Shown in pieces: positions 16,315 to 24,877 of a stretch of DNA of 59,927 nt. The notes beneath the pieces were generated by a model. It was given only the letters and a program-made list of their open reading frames with translations. It was not told the DNA's origin and made no database searches. The stretch is from Azonexus sp. (lineage in GTDB: Bacteria; Pseudomonadota; Gammaproteobacteria; Burkholderiales; Rhodocyclaceae). Position numbers and translations under genes: made by a program. The DNA lies in assembly GCA_017983755.1 (NCBI GenBank), contig JAGOAU010000018.1, positions 1 through 59,927 on the forward strand, written 5' to 3'. Each line of letters begins with the position of its first letter. The first letter of the stretch is position 1.

Positions 16315-18636
16315 ATGAGCGAAATCGATCTGAAACGCTTCTTCCTCGAGCAGGTCGCCCTGTTCGAGAACTTCCCGGCCGACAAGGTCGAGGAAATCGT
16401 CGTCAAGTCCCGCCTCGCCACCTACGAGGGCAACGAGGCCATCCTCGAAACCGGCGACGAGGGCCGCTTCATCGGCGTCATGATCAGCGGCCACGCCGAA
16501 ATTTCGATGACCGACAACACCGGCACCCGCTCGGTGATCAGCCAACTGGAAACCGGCGACGTGTTCGGCGTGATGTCCCTGCTCACCGGCGACCGCATCG
16601 TCGCCGACGTCATCGCCGGCAACCGCTGCTTCGTGCTGATGATCCCGCAGGAAGTCTTCAACAGCCATATCCTGACCAACCCGAAGGCGGTCGGCTACCT
16701 TTCCCGCCTGCTCGCCGACCGCACGCGCGCCATGTCGGTCGACCTGGTCACCGCCCAGGCCCGCGCCGTCGCCAGTTCGGACGACCCCTACGCGCTGTCG
16801 CTGCACACCAACCGGCCGGGCAAGGTCGTCGTGCTCAACGTCGGCCTCAGCCAGATCCATTTCGGCATCTACGACACGCACGAAAGCGGCGCCGACGTGC
16901 ATGGCGTCATCGACCACGCCGACAAGCAGGCCGCGCAGATCACCGTCACGGTCGGCACCCAGCAGAAAACCGTCGAGCACGCACCGTTCAAGCTTTCCGA
17001 CCTGTTCAAGGTGATGCAGGAAGCGACCGCCCTGCTCGGCCCGGCCTTCACCTTCCATCCCGAGGATGTCACCGCCGTCGGCCACCGCGTCGTGCATGGC
17101 GGCAACAAGTTCTCCAGCTCGGTCGTCATCACCCCGGCGGTGATCGCCGACATCGAGGAACTCGCCGTCTTCGCGCCGCTGCACAATCCGGTCAACGTCG
17201 CCGGCATCCGCGTCGCCATGAAGCAGTTCCCCGGCGTCCCGCACGTCGCCGTCTTCGACACCGCCTTCCACCAGACGCTGGCGCCCTACGCCTACCTCTA
17301 CGGCCTGCCCTACGACCTCTACAAGCAGCATGGCATCCGCCGCTACGGCTTCCACGGCACCTCGCACCGCTATGTCTCGCTGAAGTCGGCCGAGGTCCTG
17401 AAGCGTCCGCTCGGCGAGCTGGAAATCGTCTCCTGCCACCTCGGCATCGGCGCCTCGCTGTGCGCCATCGATCATGGCCGCTCGATCGATACCACCATGG
17501 GCATGACCCCCGCCGACGGCCTGATCATGCCCAGCCGTTCCGGCAGCATCGACCCGGCGGTGATGATCCACCTGATGGAAAATCACCGGATGACGCCCGA
17601 GCAGCTGTCGACGCTGATAAACACCGAAAGCGGCCTCAAGGGCATCTCCGGCATTTCGAGCGACATCCACGAGATCGAGGCCGCCGCCGCCGACGGCCAT
17701 CACCGCGCCCTGCTCGCGCACAAGGCCTTCTGCTACCAGGTGCGCAAGAACATCGGCGCCTACGTCGCGGCGATGGGCGGCATCGATGTGCTCGCCTTCA
17801 CCGGTGACGTCGGCGAAACCAGCGCCACGGTGCGCAGCCTGGCCTGCCAGGGCCTCGGCTACATGGGCATCAAGCTCGACGAGGAAAAGAACCGCAACCT
17901 CGGCCAGTTCGGCTCGCATGCCGTGATCTCGGCCGACGATTCGCCGGTCGCTATCCTCGTCGTCGCCAACGACGACGAGCGCCTGGTCGCCTGGGAAACC
18001 CTGCGCGCCATCGAGCGCAACCAGCTGCTGCTCGAAGCCAGGGCCGACGAAGCGCCGGCCATCCCGGTCGAGATTTCCGCCCACCACGTCCATCTGGCTC
18101 AGGCCGACGTCGACAAGCTGTTTGGCCCCGGCCACCAGCTGACGCCGAAGAGCGAACTGTCGCAGCCCGGCCAGTTTGCCTGCGAGGAACAGGTGCATCT
18201 GGTCGGCCCCAAAGGCCGCATCGCCAATGTCCGCGTGCTCGGCCCGACACGCAAGGAAACCCAGGTCGAGATCGCGATGACCGAGCAGTTCAAGCTCGGC
18301 ATCCAGCCGCCGATCCGCGAATCCGGCGACCTCGCCGGCACGCCCGGCGTCACGCTAGAAGGCCCCTACGGCAGCGCCAGCATCGAACGCGGCGTGATCT
18401 GCGCCCAGCGCCATATCCACATGTCGCCGGAAGACGCCATGCGCTTCCGCGTGCGCGACAAGTACGTCGTCCGCGTCCGCGTCGAGGGCGACCGCGAGCT
18501 GATCTTCGGCGACGTCGTCGTCCGCGTGAACCCGGCCTACCGCCTGGCCATGCACATCGACACCGACGAAGGCAACGCGGCGCACATCAGCACCGGCATG
18601 CTCGGTTACATCGAGGAAATCCAGAGCCGCCACTGA
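16315..18636 (+). CDS. Fusion: cyclic-nucleotide-binding domain, acetate kinase, PduL phosphotransacylase
   Basis: A 773-residue single frame in three parts. Residues 1-145 form a cNMP-binding beta-roll (LETGDVFGVMSLLTGDR), but the usual Glu of the FGE phosphate-binding cassette is absent. Residues 170-568 are acetate/propionate kinase with GHRVVHGG, FDTAFH, YGFHGTSH, an Arg in SRSGSIDP and a Glu in GDVGETS. The nucleotide loops deviate: NCGSSS-type is NVGLSQ and HLGNG-type is HLGIG. Residues 582-773 are full-length PduL with HHVHL, QRHIHM and MHIDTDEGNAA zinc motifs. Together they could turn acyl-CoA into acid plus ATP, gated by a ligand. The ATG at 16315 is preferred to a TTG at 16297. Confidence 0.88.
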   Translation: MSEIDLKRFFLEQVALFENFPADKVEEIVVKSRLATYEGNEAILETGDEGRFIGVMISGHAEISMTDNTGTRSVISQLETGDVFGVMSLLTGDRIVADVIAGNRCFVLMIPQEVFNSHILTNPKAVGYLSRLLADRTRAMSVDLVTAQARAVASSDDPYALSLHTNRPGKVVVLNVGLSQIHFGIYDTHESGADVHGVIDHADKQAAQITVTVGTQQKTVEHAPFKLSDLFKVMQEATALLGPAFTFHPEDVTAVGHRVVHGGNKFSSSVVITPAVIADIEELAVFAPLHNPVNVAGIRVAMKQFPGVPHVAVFDTAFHQTLAPYAYLYGLPYDLYKQHGIRRYGFHGTSHRYVSLKSAEVLKRPLGELEIVSCHLGIGASLCAIDHGRSIDTTMGMTPADGLIMPSRSGSIDPAVMIHLMENHRMTPEQLSTLINTESGLKGISGISSDIHEIEAAAADGHHRALLAHKAFCYQVRKNIGAYVAAMGGIDVLAFTGDVGETSATVRSLACQGLGYMGIKLDEEKNRNLGQFGSHAVISADDSPVAILVVANDDERLVAWETLRAIERNQLLLEARADEAPAIPVEISAHHVHLAQADVDKLFGPGHQLTPKSELSQPGQFACEEQVHLVGPKGRIANVRVLGPTRKETQVEIAMTEQFKLGIQPPIRESGDLAGTPGVTLEGPYGSASIERGVICAQRHIHMSPEDAMRFRVRDKYVVRVRVEGDRELIFGDVVVRVNPAYRLAMHIDTDEGNAAHISTGMLGYIEEIQSRH

Positions 18637-18653
18637 GCGGGCGGCCCGTACGC

Positions 18654-19370
18654 TCAGCGCGGGCGCCCGACGGCGCCCGGCGCGGCGCTTTCCAGCTTGA
18701 TGCCGGGCTTGCGCAGCAGCACGCCGGAACGGAAGGCGCGCTGCAGCTCGCCCACCAGCTCGACATAGCCCCGGGTTTCCGGATACGGCGGCACGGTGTC
18801 GTTGTACTGCCGCACCGCGCCCTCGCCGGCGTTGTACGAGGCCAGCACCAGATGCGGCTGCTTCGGATACAACCTGGACAGATCGGCGAGATAGCGCGCC
18901 CCTAGGCGGATGTTGGTCTGCGGGTCGCGCAGCCTGGCTTCGATGGAACGCTTCCCGTCGCCGGCCACCCCGTAACGCCCGGCGGTCGCCGGCATCACCT
19001 GCATCAGCCCGATCGCTCCCTTGGGTGAAACCGCGTCGGGATCGAACCCCGACTCGGCGGCAGCCACCGCCTTGAGCAAGGCCAGTTCCACCGCGAACTC
19101 GCTGCTCGCGGCGCGCAGCATGGGCTCATATTTCTTCAACTGCGGATGCGCGACCAGCCGGGCGACCAGCTGCGCCCTGCCATCCCGCGAAGCGCCCAGG
19201 TACAGCGCCCCGAACTGGTTGCCGCGCGCCAGCAGCTGATAGCGCGCATCGAGTTTTTCCGCAGCGAAATGCGAGACGCCCTGCTCATCGACATAGCCAT
19301 AGATATCAGCCTGGCTGCTTGCCGACGCGAGACTCAGAAGAAGAGCAAAAGCCAGTTGGAAATGTTGCAT
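18654..19370 (-). CDS. Lytic transglycosylase, SLT domain
   Basis: A 238-residue exported peptidoglycan lyase. Signal peptide at residues 1-20 (ending SSQAD), then a short DUF4124-like segment IYGYVDEQGVSHFA, then the SLT domain with the catalytic Glu in AAAESGFDPDAVSPKGAIGL (about residues 105-125), MQVMPATAGRYG and LASYNAGEGAV. The start at 19370 is chosen because the signal peptide begins there; the longer frame to 19484 has no leader. It cuts glycan strands, forming 1,6-anhydro ends. It stands between the convergent Ack fusion and the TIR gene. Confidence 0.9.
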   Translation of the reverse strand: MQHFQLAFALLLSLASASSQADIYGYVDEQGVSHFAAEKLDARYQLLARGNQFGALYLGASRDGRAQLVARLVAHPQLKKYEPMLRAASSEFAVELALLKAVAAAESGFDPDAVSPKGAIGLMQVMPATAGRYGVAGDGKRSIEARLRDPQTNIRLGARYLADLSRLYPKQPHLVLASYNAGEGAVRQYNDTVPPYPETRGYVELVGELQRAFRSGVLLRKPGIKLESAAPGAVGRPR

Positions 19371-19517
19371 CGGACCTTGTGAAAGGGAATCGTGAAATTC
19401 GCAGCTATTCCGACCATGCCGGGAATAAAAATGCCATTTGACAATACATCGTTTGGATCGCCACCCGAATGCCAGACCAAACACCTGCCTGGCCGGACAA
19501 AGCGCATGGCTCCTCTT
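19371..19517. other. Intergenic stretch before the lytic transglycosylase
   Basis: This 147-base stretch is AT-richer than its neighbours and would carry the promoter for the minus-strand lytic transglycosylase. No convincing motif or small gene was seen. Confidence 0.4.
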
Positions 19518-21281
19518 TTACACCAACTTCCCCTCGCGCGCCGCAAGTTTGCCCAGCAGGTAATAGGTCAGGACGAAGGCGCCGATGTGATAGGCGGTGT
19601 TGAGCAACACACCATAGCTCGCATAGACCATGACCGTCACCCCTAAATAGGCGAACAGCGCCGCAGCGAGCAGCAGGCGGCGCACGAACGTCGATGTTCC
19701 CGGCCGGCAGACACGCAACCAGCCGCCTGCCGCTGCGAAGAGCAGCATAAGCAGGAACTGTTGCGTGGTTTCCAGACGGCGCGTCTGAATACCCTGGATC
19801 AGGTTATTGACCACATCGGCATGGAGTTCGACACCGTGGCGCACTTCCTGGCGCAAGCCGCGCAGTGTCCGGAATTCGTCCGCGCCCGGCCGTGCATCAC
19901 CAACCAGGACGATCCTGCCTTCCAGCTGGCCCGGCCGGAAACCGGCAGCCGACCCGGCGACCTGCTCATAATCGAAGCGGCGCAATGGATCGCGCCAGGC
20001 ACCGGGGGGCGCCACCCGGATCATCATTTCGGCGACCCGATCGCCGGCCAGCAACAGCGGACAGTCGTTGTTCAGTTCGCCGGATGCTTCCACCGGTACT
20101 TTGATCGGCTTCAGCGGCCCCTGCCAGAGCGTCTGTCCCTGCTCGCTGACAACCGTCAATTGCCGCCGCCTTTCATCGACCGCCAGCGTTTCAGCGCCCG
20201 CGGCCAACATGGCAATCGCAATGAACCTGCCGCTGTCGCCAACAGGTGCATGGCTGCCTGCCGCGCCGGCAACGGGCGGCTTGACCGCGGCGAGCGGAGC
20301 GACCGAGGCGTAGCCGATGCGGCCGCCGATGCACAACATACCCAGACCACTGGCGGCCTCACCCAGCCCTGGAATGACCACGGGCCGACCCTCCAGCAGG
20401 CGCTCGACGCCGACGAAGACCTGGCTGCCGCGTTGCCGCGCGTGTTCGACCGCGGCGATCAATTCGGCGTCGTCGGCACCCGCCCGCTCGAAATACAGGT
20501 CGAAAACGATCACCTTTGCCCCCGCCTCGACGAGCCGGTCGATCAGGCGCGCGTTTTCGCCGCGCCAGGCCGGCCCGGGCGGTCCCAGACGGGCCTCGGT
20601 CCGCTCGTCAAAGCTGACGATGGCGATCCGCTCGCTGACCGGCACGCTGACGACCAGATCGCCGAGGGCCATCGTATAGCTCTCGACGCGGGCGTCGATG
20701 CCGAACACATCGAACAACTGCACCCAGCCGAAAAACAGCATCAGCAGGGCGACACCGCCGGTGCTTGCCTGGCGCCAGCGGCGCAAGCGCTCGCTGTTCG
20801 CCAACTGGAGAAACTGACCGAGCAGCGATGGCCTGCGCTCGATGAAGCGGATGAGCGCGTCGAGGTCATAGGCGAAGCGCGTGTCATCGATCGCATGGGC
20901 CTGACAGCGGGCGAGCCGGGCAATCGCGGGCGGCAAGCGGGTGACATCGGGCATTTTGGCGCCACCCACGAGAACCGGGATCAGGCGTTTGTTCTGCTTG
21001 AGCGCTGCGGCAAGTTCATACCTAACGAAATCATCTGCCTGATCGATCCGGCGCCCCTGCTCGTTGCCGGCGTTCAGCCATGCCGGGCCGATCAGCGCGA
21101 TGACCAGATCGCTGTCCGCGACCCGGGCATCGAGGATGCTGACGAAGTCTTCGCCCGGGGCGATCCCGCCGATGTCCATGAAGACCTTGTCGGTGCCGAA
21201 ATGCTGGGCAAGGTGATCGTAAAGCCGCCCGGCATAGGCGATGCTGTCTTCGCGGCGATAACTGATGAAGATCCTGGGCAT
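19518..21281 (-). CDS. TIR domain-CHASE2 membrane protein
   Basis: A 587-residue protein with a TIR domain at residues 1-150 (MPRIFISYRREDS, FMDIGGIAPGEDF, SDLVIALIGPAWL) and a Glu in RYELAAAL at the position of the NAD-hydrolysing Glu of active TIRs. A transmembrane helix follows near 175-195, then a CHASE2 extracytoplasmic sensor (about 205-500, with IAIVSFDERTEARLGP and VIVFDLYF) and two or three C-terminal membrane segments. CHASE2 is usually joined to cyclases or kinases; a TIR output is unusual. It follows a FecR lipoprotein gene on the same strand (86-base gap). Confidence 0.82.
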   Translation of the reverse strand: MPRIFISYRREDSIAYAGRLYDHLAQHFGTDKVFMDIGGIAPGEDFVSILDARVADSDLVIALIGPAWLNAGNEQGRRIDQADDFVRYELAAALKQNKRLIPVLVGGAKMPDVTRLPPAIARLARCQAHAIDDTRFAYDLDALIRFIERRPSLLGQFLQLANSERLRRWRQASTGGVALLMLFFGWVQLFDVFGIDARVESYTMALGDLVVSVPVSERIAIVSFDERTEARLGPPGPAWRGENARLIDRLVEAGAKVIVFDLYFERAGADDAELIAAVEHARQRGSQVFVGVERLLEGRPVVIPGLGEAASGLGMLCIGGRIGYASVAPLAAVKPPVAGAAGSHAPVGDSGRFIAIAMLAAGAETLAVDERRRQLTVVSEQGQTLWQGPLKPIKVPVEASGELNNDCPLLLAGDRVAEMMIRVAPPGAWRDPLRRFDYEQVAGSAAGFRPGQLEGRIVLVGDARPGADEFRTLRGLRQEVRHGVELHADVVNNLIQGIQTRRLETTQQFLLMLLFAAAGGWLRVCRPGTSTFVRRLLLAAALFAYLGVTVMVYASYGVLLNTAYHIGAFVLTYYLLGKLAAREGKLV

Positions 21282-21367
21282 GCTACCCCTCGCCGGAGAG
21301 CGCTGTGCCGCGACTTGCCGATAGCGCGGTCATGGCGGTTGCCGGCAGGTTCATGGAGCCTGGCGCC

Positions 21368-22198
21368 CTAATTCGCCGGCGGCCGCCGCGTGCCGCTCGA
21401 TGGCGGGACGTAATCCCCGCCACCGGGTTGGCGACCGTCGGACGAGCCATGATCGGGTTGATCCTTGTGTTTATCCTTCAACATCTGTCCGATGCCGATG
21501 CCCGCCCCGATGGCGAGCGCTCCGCCGAGCAGCGGCCCGATGCTGGAATACTCCGGCACGACGGCGTCCAGATCGCGGATGCGCTGGCGAATACCCTCGA
21601 TTTCCTCGGGACTCACCGGCGCCTCGCCAACGCGCGGCGGGTCGGCGCCGTTGATGCGGGCGCTTTGCCCGGCGCCGAGAATGATCTTGCTCCAGCGCTG
21701 CGACCTCGAGAGCAGCCCGACCCGGTCTTCGGCGACGACCACCCGCACCTGATCACCCGGATCGACTCGCACCAGATATTCCGTCCCCTCCGAACCCGCC
21801 GTGGCATATCTGGTTTCGACCTGGAAGAAGCCTTTTACCTTGACCAGGACTTCACCGAGATACACGAAGATCGAACCGATCCTGAGGTGCGTCGACGGCT
21901 GGACAAAAACCCTGGCGCCATCGAGAAAACTGAGCACCACAGTCGTTTGCGGCCCCGTCCGGACTTCGTCGCCAGGCTCCAGGGCCATGTCGGGTTGTGC
22001 TTGCGGGCGGGCGCCTTGGCGGATGACCTCGACCCCGGGGATCGGGCCATCGGCAACAACCCGGCCATCCTCGACGGCGTTCAGGGTTATCCCCGCGCAG
22101 CCACTGAGGCTGAGACAAAAAAGGAGCGGCCAGCCGGCCCTGCACCACCACGACAGCAGCCATTCCCGGGCGAGGCTCCGATGAGCGTGCAGATGCAT
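21368..22198 (-). CDS. FecR-domain lipoprotein
   Basis: A 276-residue lipoprotein. A long N-terminus leads to the lipobox LSLSGC at about residue 33. The FecR domain (about 70-170) has LEPGDEVRTGPQTTVVLSF, FVQPSTHLRIGS and a sugar-binding-like turn. A glycine-rich helix (GPLLGGALAIGAGIGIG) and a hydrophilic tail follow. FecR domains with CHASE2 partners form periplasmic sensing pairs, so it probably works with the TIR-CHASE2 protein downstream. AAGGAGG before the ATG gives a strong ribosome-binding site. Confidence 0.82.
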   Translation of the reverse strand: MHLHAHRSLAREWLLSWWCRAGWPLLFCLSLSGCAGITLNAVEDGRVVADGPIPGVEVIRQGARPQAQPDMALEPGDEVRTGPQTTVVLSFLDGARVFVQPSTHLRIGSIFVYLGEVLVKVKGFFQVETRYATAGSEGTEYLVRVDPGDQVRVVVAEDRVGLLSRSQRWSKIILGAGQSARINGADPPRVGEAPVSPEEIEGIRQRIRDLDAVVPEYSSIGPLLGGALAIGAGIGIGQMLKDKHKDQPDHGSSDGRQPGGGDYVPPSSGTRRPPAN

Positions 22199-22347
22199 AC
22201 GCTTACCTCCTTGCGTCCTGTTCCGCCGGAATCAGGGCAGCGAACGGCGACATTCAACCGTAACTGATGCCTGCACGGACCCGGCGCGACCCTGCCTCCT
22301 TCCACCAACCGCAGCGAGCGTCTGACCAAACGCCTAATTCAGTATAT

Positions 22348-22764
22348 TCAAGGCGCTAGAGAAGGCAAACCGGAGATCGGCTCGACCTCCCCCATCTCCT
22401 TCAACACCTCATGCGCCGAGCGGAAGGCGTCGATGGCCAGCGGCATGCCGCAATAGACCGCCGCGTGAAGCAGGGTTTCTTGGATTTTCTTCATCGTCGC
22501 CCCGTTGTTGACCGCACCGCGCACGTGGCCCTTGATCTCGGTGGCGCGACCGAGGGCGGTAAGCATGGCCAGCGTCAGCAGGCTGCGCGTCTTCAGGTCG
22601 AGGCCGTCGCGGCACCAGGTGGTGCCCCAGGCGTTGCGGGTGACGAATTCCTGCAGCGGCGCGGTGAAGGCGTCAATGTTGGCGAAGGCCTTGTCGACGA
22701 AGGCCTCGCCCATCACCTGCTTGCGCATGCGCAGGCCCTGCTCGAATTGTTCGTCGCGACTCAT
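22348..22764 (-). CDS. Carboxymuconolactone decarboxylase family protein
   Basis: A 138-residue all-helical protein like 4-carboxymuconolactone decarboxylase (PcaC). It shows RDGLDLKTRSLLTLAMLTAL, GHVRGAVNNGATMKKIQETL and HAAVYCGMPLAIDAF, the PcaC pattern, and no CxxC, so it is not an AhpD peroxidase type. No other protocatechuate pathway genes are near, so the substrate is uncertain. Its ATG overlaps the stop of the exonuclease gene (ATGA), in an operon with the esterase. Confidence 0.8.
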   Translation of the reverse strand: MSRDEQFEQGLRMRKQVMGEAFVDKAFANIDAFTAPLQEFVTRNAWGTTWCRDGLDLKTRSLLTLAMLTALGRATEIKGHVRGAVNNGATMKKIQETLLHAAVYCGMPLAIDAFRSAHEVLKEMGEVEPISGLPSLAP

Positions 22765-23384
22765 GTCGTTTCTCCTGGAATTTTGCCGCCCGCGCGCCGC
22801 CAGGCCCGGTACAGGCGCAGGGCGACATGCGCATCGTTGGCGGCGTAGAGCAGTTGGCGTTCGTTGAGCCGGGGATTGGCCCAGTTGCTGGTGCCGGTCT
22901 TCTTGGATTTGTGCAGTTTCTGGCCGAAGAAGTGGGCGACCGCCACCTTGGTGCCGACCGTGCCGCGATGCCCCGGCCCGCGCAGCACCTCGCCGAGGTC
23001 GAGGACGTTGGCCAGCGCGATGGCGAGCCGGGATTTAAGCGCGCTGCGGTCGTTGCCGAGGCCGAAGCCGACCTTGAGCACGGCGGGCGATTCGAGGATT
23101 TCCTTCAGGTTGTTGCGGTCGACGCCGCGCGCAACGGGAAAAAGCCAGGCATGGTCGTCGCTCGCCAGCTGAACCAGATGTGGTCCGGTGGACGCTTCGC
23201 CCTTTAGGAAGGTCGGCTTCGACTCGGTATCGAAGCCGATCGCGTCGCAGGCGAGCAGCGCGGCCCGTGCCTGTGCGGCCAGCGCGTCGCTGTCGACCAG
23301 CGTCACCCGCGCCAGATCGAGACCGGGGTAGACCGGCAGATCGGCCGCCGCCAGCGTGGCGCGGTCGAGCGTGACGTCGCTCAT
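22761..23384 (-). CDS. 3'-5' exonuclease domain protein (RNase D-like)
   Basis: A 207-residue DnaQ/RNase D-fold nuclease without extra domains. The exo motifs are visible: I in GFDTESKPTF, II in GFGLGNDRSAL and III in YAANDAHVALRLY, giving the DEDDy acidic residues. Lacking the HRDC domain of RNase D, it is a compact form with an unknown RNA or DNA substrate. The start at 23384 is set by the ATGA overlap with the esterase stop. It carries a TTGCGGTCGAC core at 23113. Confidence 0.85.
   Translation of the reverse strand: MSDVTLDRATLAAADLPVYPGLDLARVTLVDSDALAAQARAALLACDAIGFDTESKPTFLKGEASTGPHLVQLASDDHAWLFPVARGVDRNNLKEILESPAVLKVGFGLGNDRSALKSRLAIALANVLDLGEVLRGPGHRGTVGTKVAVAHFFGQKLHKSKKTGTSNWANPRLNERQLLYAANDAHVALRLYRAWRRAGGKIPGETT
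23113..23143 (+). repeat. TTGCGGTCGAC element, in the exonuclease gene
   Basis: Exact core at 23113-23123; the first tract is missing and A5 lies at 23139-23143. Confidence 0.5.
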
Positions 23385-24052
23385 GCCAGGCGGGCGCGCA
23401 GCCAGCGCCCGATGTGCTCGATTTCCTCGATGCACAGCGTGTGCGGCATCGGATATTCGTGCCATTCGACGGCGCAGCCATGCCGCACCAGCAGATCGCG
23501 CGCGGCGCGCCCGAGCGTCGGGGAAACCACGTCGTCGGCACTGCCGTGGGCCGCGAAGACAGGCAGCGCCCGGTTGGCCGGTGTCGCTTCGCGCAGCGCC
23601 AGCTCGGCAGAGGGAATGTAGGTCGACAGTGCGATCAGGCCGGCCAGCGGCTCGGGGTGTGTCAGGGCTGTCGCGCAGGCAACGGCGCCGCCCTGCGAGA
23701 AGCCGGCCAGGAAGATGCGGTCGACCGGAATTCCACGCCGTTTTTCACCCTCGATCAGGGCGCGGACGACGTCGCGCGATTCGACGATGCCCGCCTCGTC
23801 GATCCGCCGGCTGTGCGGCTCCAGCGAAATGACGTCGTACCACGCGCGCATGACGTAGCCGCCGTTGCAGGTCACCGGCCGGTAGGGCGCATGCGGAAAG
23901 ATGAAGCGCACGCCCGGCGCCTCGTCGAGCCCGAGTTCCGGCACGATGGGGACGAAATCCGAGCCGTCGGCGCCAAGGCCGTGCAGCCAGATGACCGCGT
24001 AGCGCGGGTTGAAGGCGGTTTCGATTTCGATGGCAGTCTGTTGTTCTTCCAA
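23381..24052 (-). CDS. Carboxylesterase/phospholipase family hydrolase
   Basis: A 223-residue alpha/beta hydrolase of the EstB/acyl-protein-thioesterase group. The nucleophile Ser is in AGFSQGGAV (about residue 115), the Asp in GSADDVV and the His in PMPHTLC. The opening VIWLHGLGADGSDF supplies the oxyanion HG. No signal peptide, so cytosolic. It leads an overlapping operon with the exonuclease and CMD genes; the three have no obvious common pathway. Confidence 0.87.
   Translation of the reverse strand: MEEQQTAIEIETAFNPRYAVIWLHGLGADGSDFVPIVPELGLDEAPGVRFIFPHAPYRPVTCNGGYVMRAWYDVISLEPHSRRIDEAGIVESRDVVRALIEGEKRRGIPVDRIFLAGFSQGGAVACATALTHPEPLAGLIALSTYIPSAELALREATPANRALPVFAAHGSADDVVSPTLGRAARDLLVRHGCAVEWHEYPMPHTLCIEEIEHIGRWLRARLA
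23715..23745 (+). repeat. TTGCGGTCGAC-like element (one mismatch), in the esterase gene
   Basis: ATGCGGTCGAC at 23715-23725 with AATT at 23729-23732 and T5 at 23741-23745, 12 bases apart. Confidence 0.5.
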
Positions 24053-24307
24053 TTCGTTTGCTCCGTTTGCGGTTCACGGCGTGCGGCCGCCTGCGCCGCA
24101 GTATCCTTGGCCGGCCGGCATTGGGCAAGCGCAGGCCGTGGCGCCGGGCGCGTGTCATTTAAGTCGAACGGGCGGATTTTCCACGCAATTTCAATAATCC
24201 CGGGGCAAATTGGCGCCGGACTTTGCCTCGCCAGGCTGTACACTGCCCCCTCGCCAAAGGCCGCGCCACGACGCCGGCCCGGTTCACCGGTTTCCAAAGG
24301 TCCGACA
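24053..24307. other. Divergent intergenic region, esterase operon / 24308 gene
   Basis: This 255-base spacer separates divergent genes and should carry both promoters. No repeat, small gene or clear operator was found in it. Confidence 0.35.
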
Positions 24308-24796
24308 ATGCACCCGATCCATGACGTAGACGCCCTCCTCCTGCTGGCCACGGCCCTTGCCTCCAAACGGCGGCCGGCGGAGGCGCTGGAGATCGTGGCG
24401 GCCATCGACCTGATCCAGGGCAACATTCCCGCCGAGGCAAAATTGAGCGAGGCCTTTTCCCGGCTCGCCTTGCATGGCCTGCTGTGCGCGGCGGATGGCG
24501 GTTTCGCGCTGACGCCGCCGGCCCAGAAGATGATCGAAGCCCTGCCGCGCAAGGGAGAAGCGGCGGAGAAGCTGTTCGCGCTGAAGGACGAGCTTTCCGC
24601 CCATGCGTCGCGGGGCGAACACCCGCCGCTCGAGCTTGCTCCGGAAGCATTGCGCGCCGCCATTCTCGCCCACCGCGCCGCCAGCGCAACCGCCGCCAAG
24701 AACCTGCTGGTGCCCAAGCCGAAGCCGGTCGAAACCGCCAAGCGGCCAGGCCAGCGCCAGCGCAAGCCGTTGCCGGCGCGCCGCCGCAAGGACTGA
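24308..24796 (+). CDS. Conserved hypothetical protein with possible winged-helix N-terminus
   Basis: A 162-residue protein of no family I recognise. Residues 5-75 are compact and helical with a short hydrophobic turn (RLALHGLLCAADGGFALTP), which looks like a winged helix-turn-helix. The C-terminal 40 residues are basic and proline-rich (KPKPVETAKRPGQRQRKPLP) and could bind nucleic acid. It is followed by a strong terminator, so it is transcribed alone. No membrane segment or signal peptide. Confidence 0.6.
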   Translation: MHPIHDVDALLLLATALASKRRPAEALEIVAAIDLIQGNIPAEAKLSEAFSRLALHGLLCAADGGFALTPPAQKMIEALPRKGEAAEKLFALKDELSAHASRGEHPPLELAPEALRAAILAHRAASATAAKNLLVPKPKPVETAKRPGQRQRKPLPARRRKD

Positions 24797-24798
24797 AC

Positions 24799-24820
24799 GG
24801 GCAAATCCGCCCTTTTTTCG
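24799..24820 (+). terminator. Rho-independent terminator built into a TTGCGGTCGAC element
   Basis: GGGC, a 6-base loop, GCCC and then T6 directly after the 24308 gene. The T run is also the AT tract of the repeat element whose core follows on the minus strand. Confidence 0.8.
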
Positions 24821-24833
24821 GCGTCGACCGCAA
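24803..24833 (-). repeat. TTGCGGTCGAC element, intergenic
   Basis: Exact core on the minus strand at 24823-24833 with AT tracts at 24813-24818 and 24803-24806. Confidence 0.65.
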
Positions 24834-24877
24834 CAGGCCGACGCCGCTGCCCCACAACCCTTCAGGCAGGACGCCCG

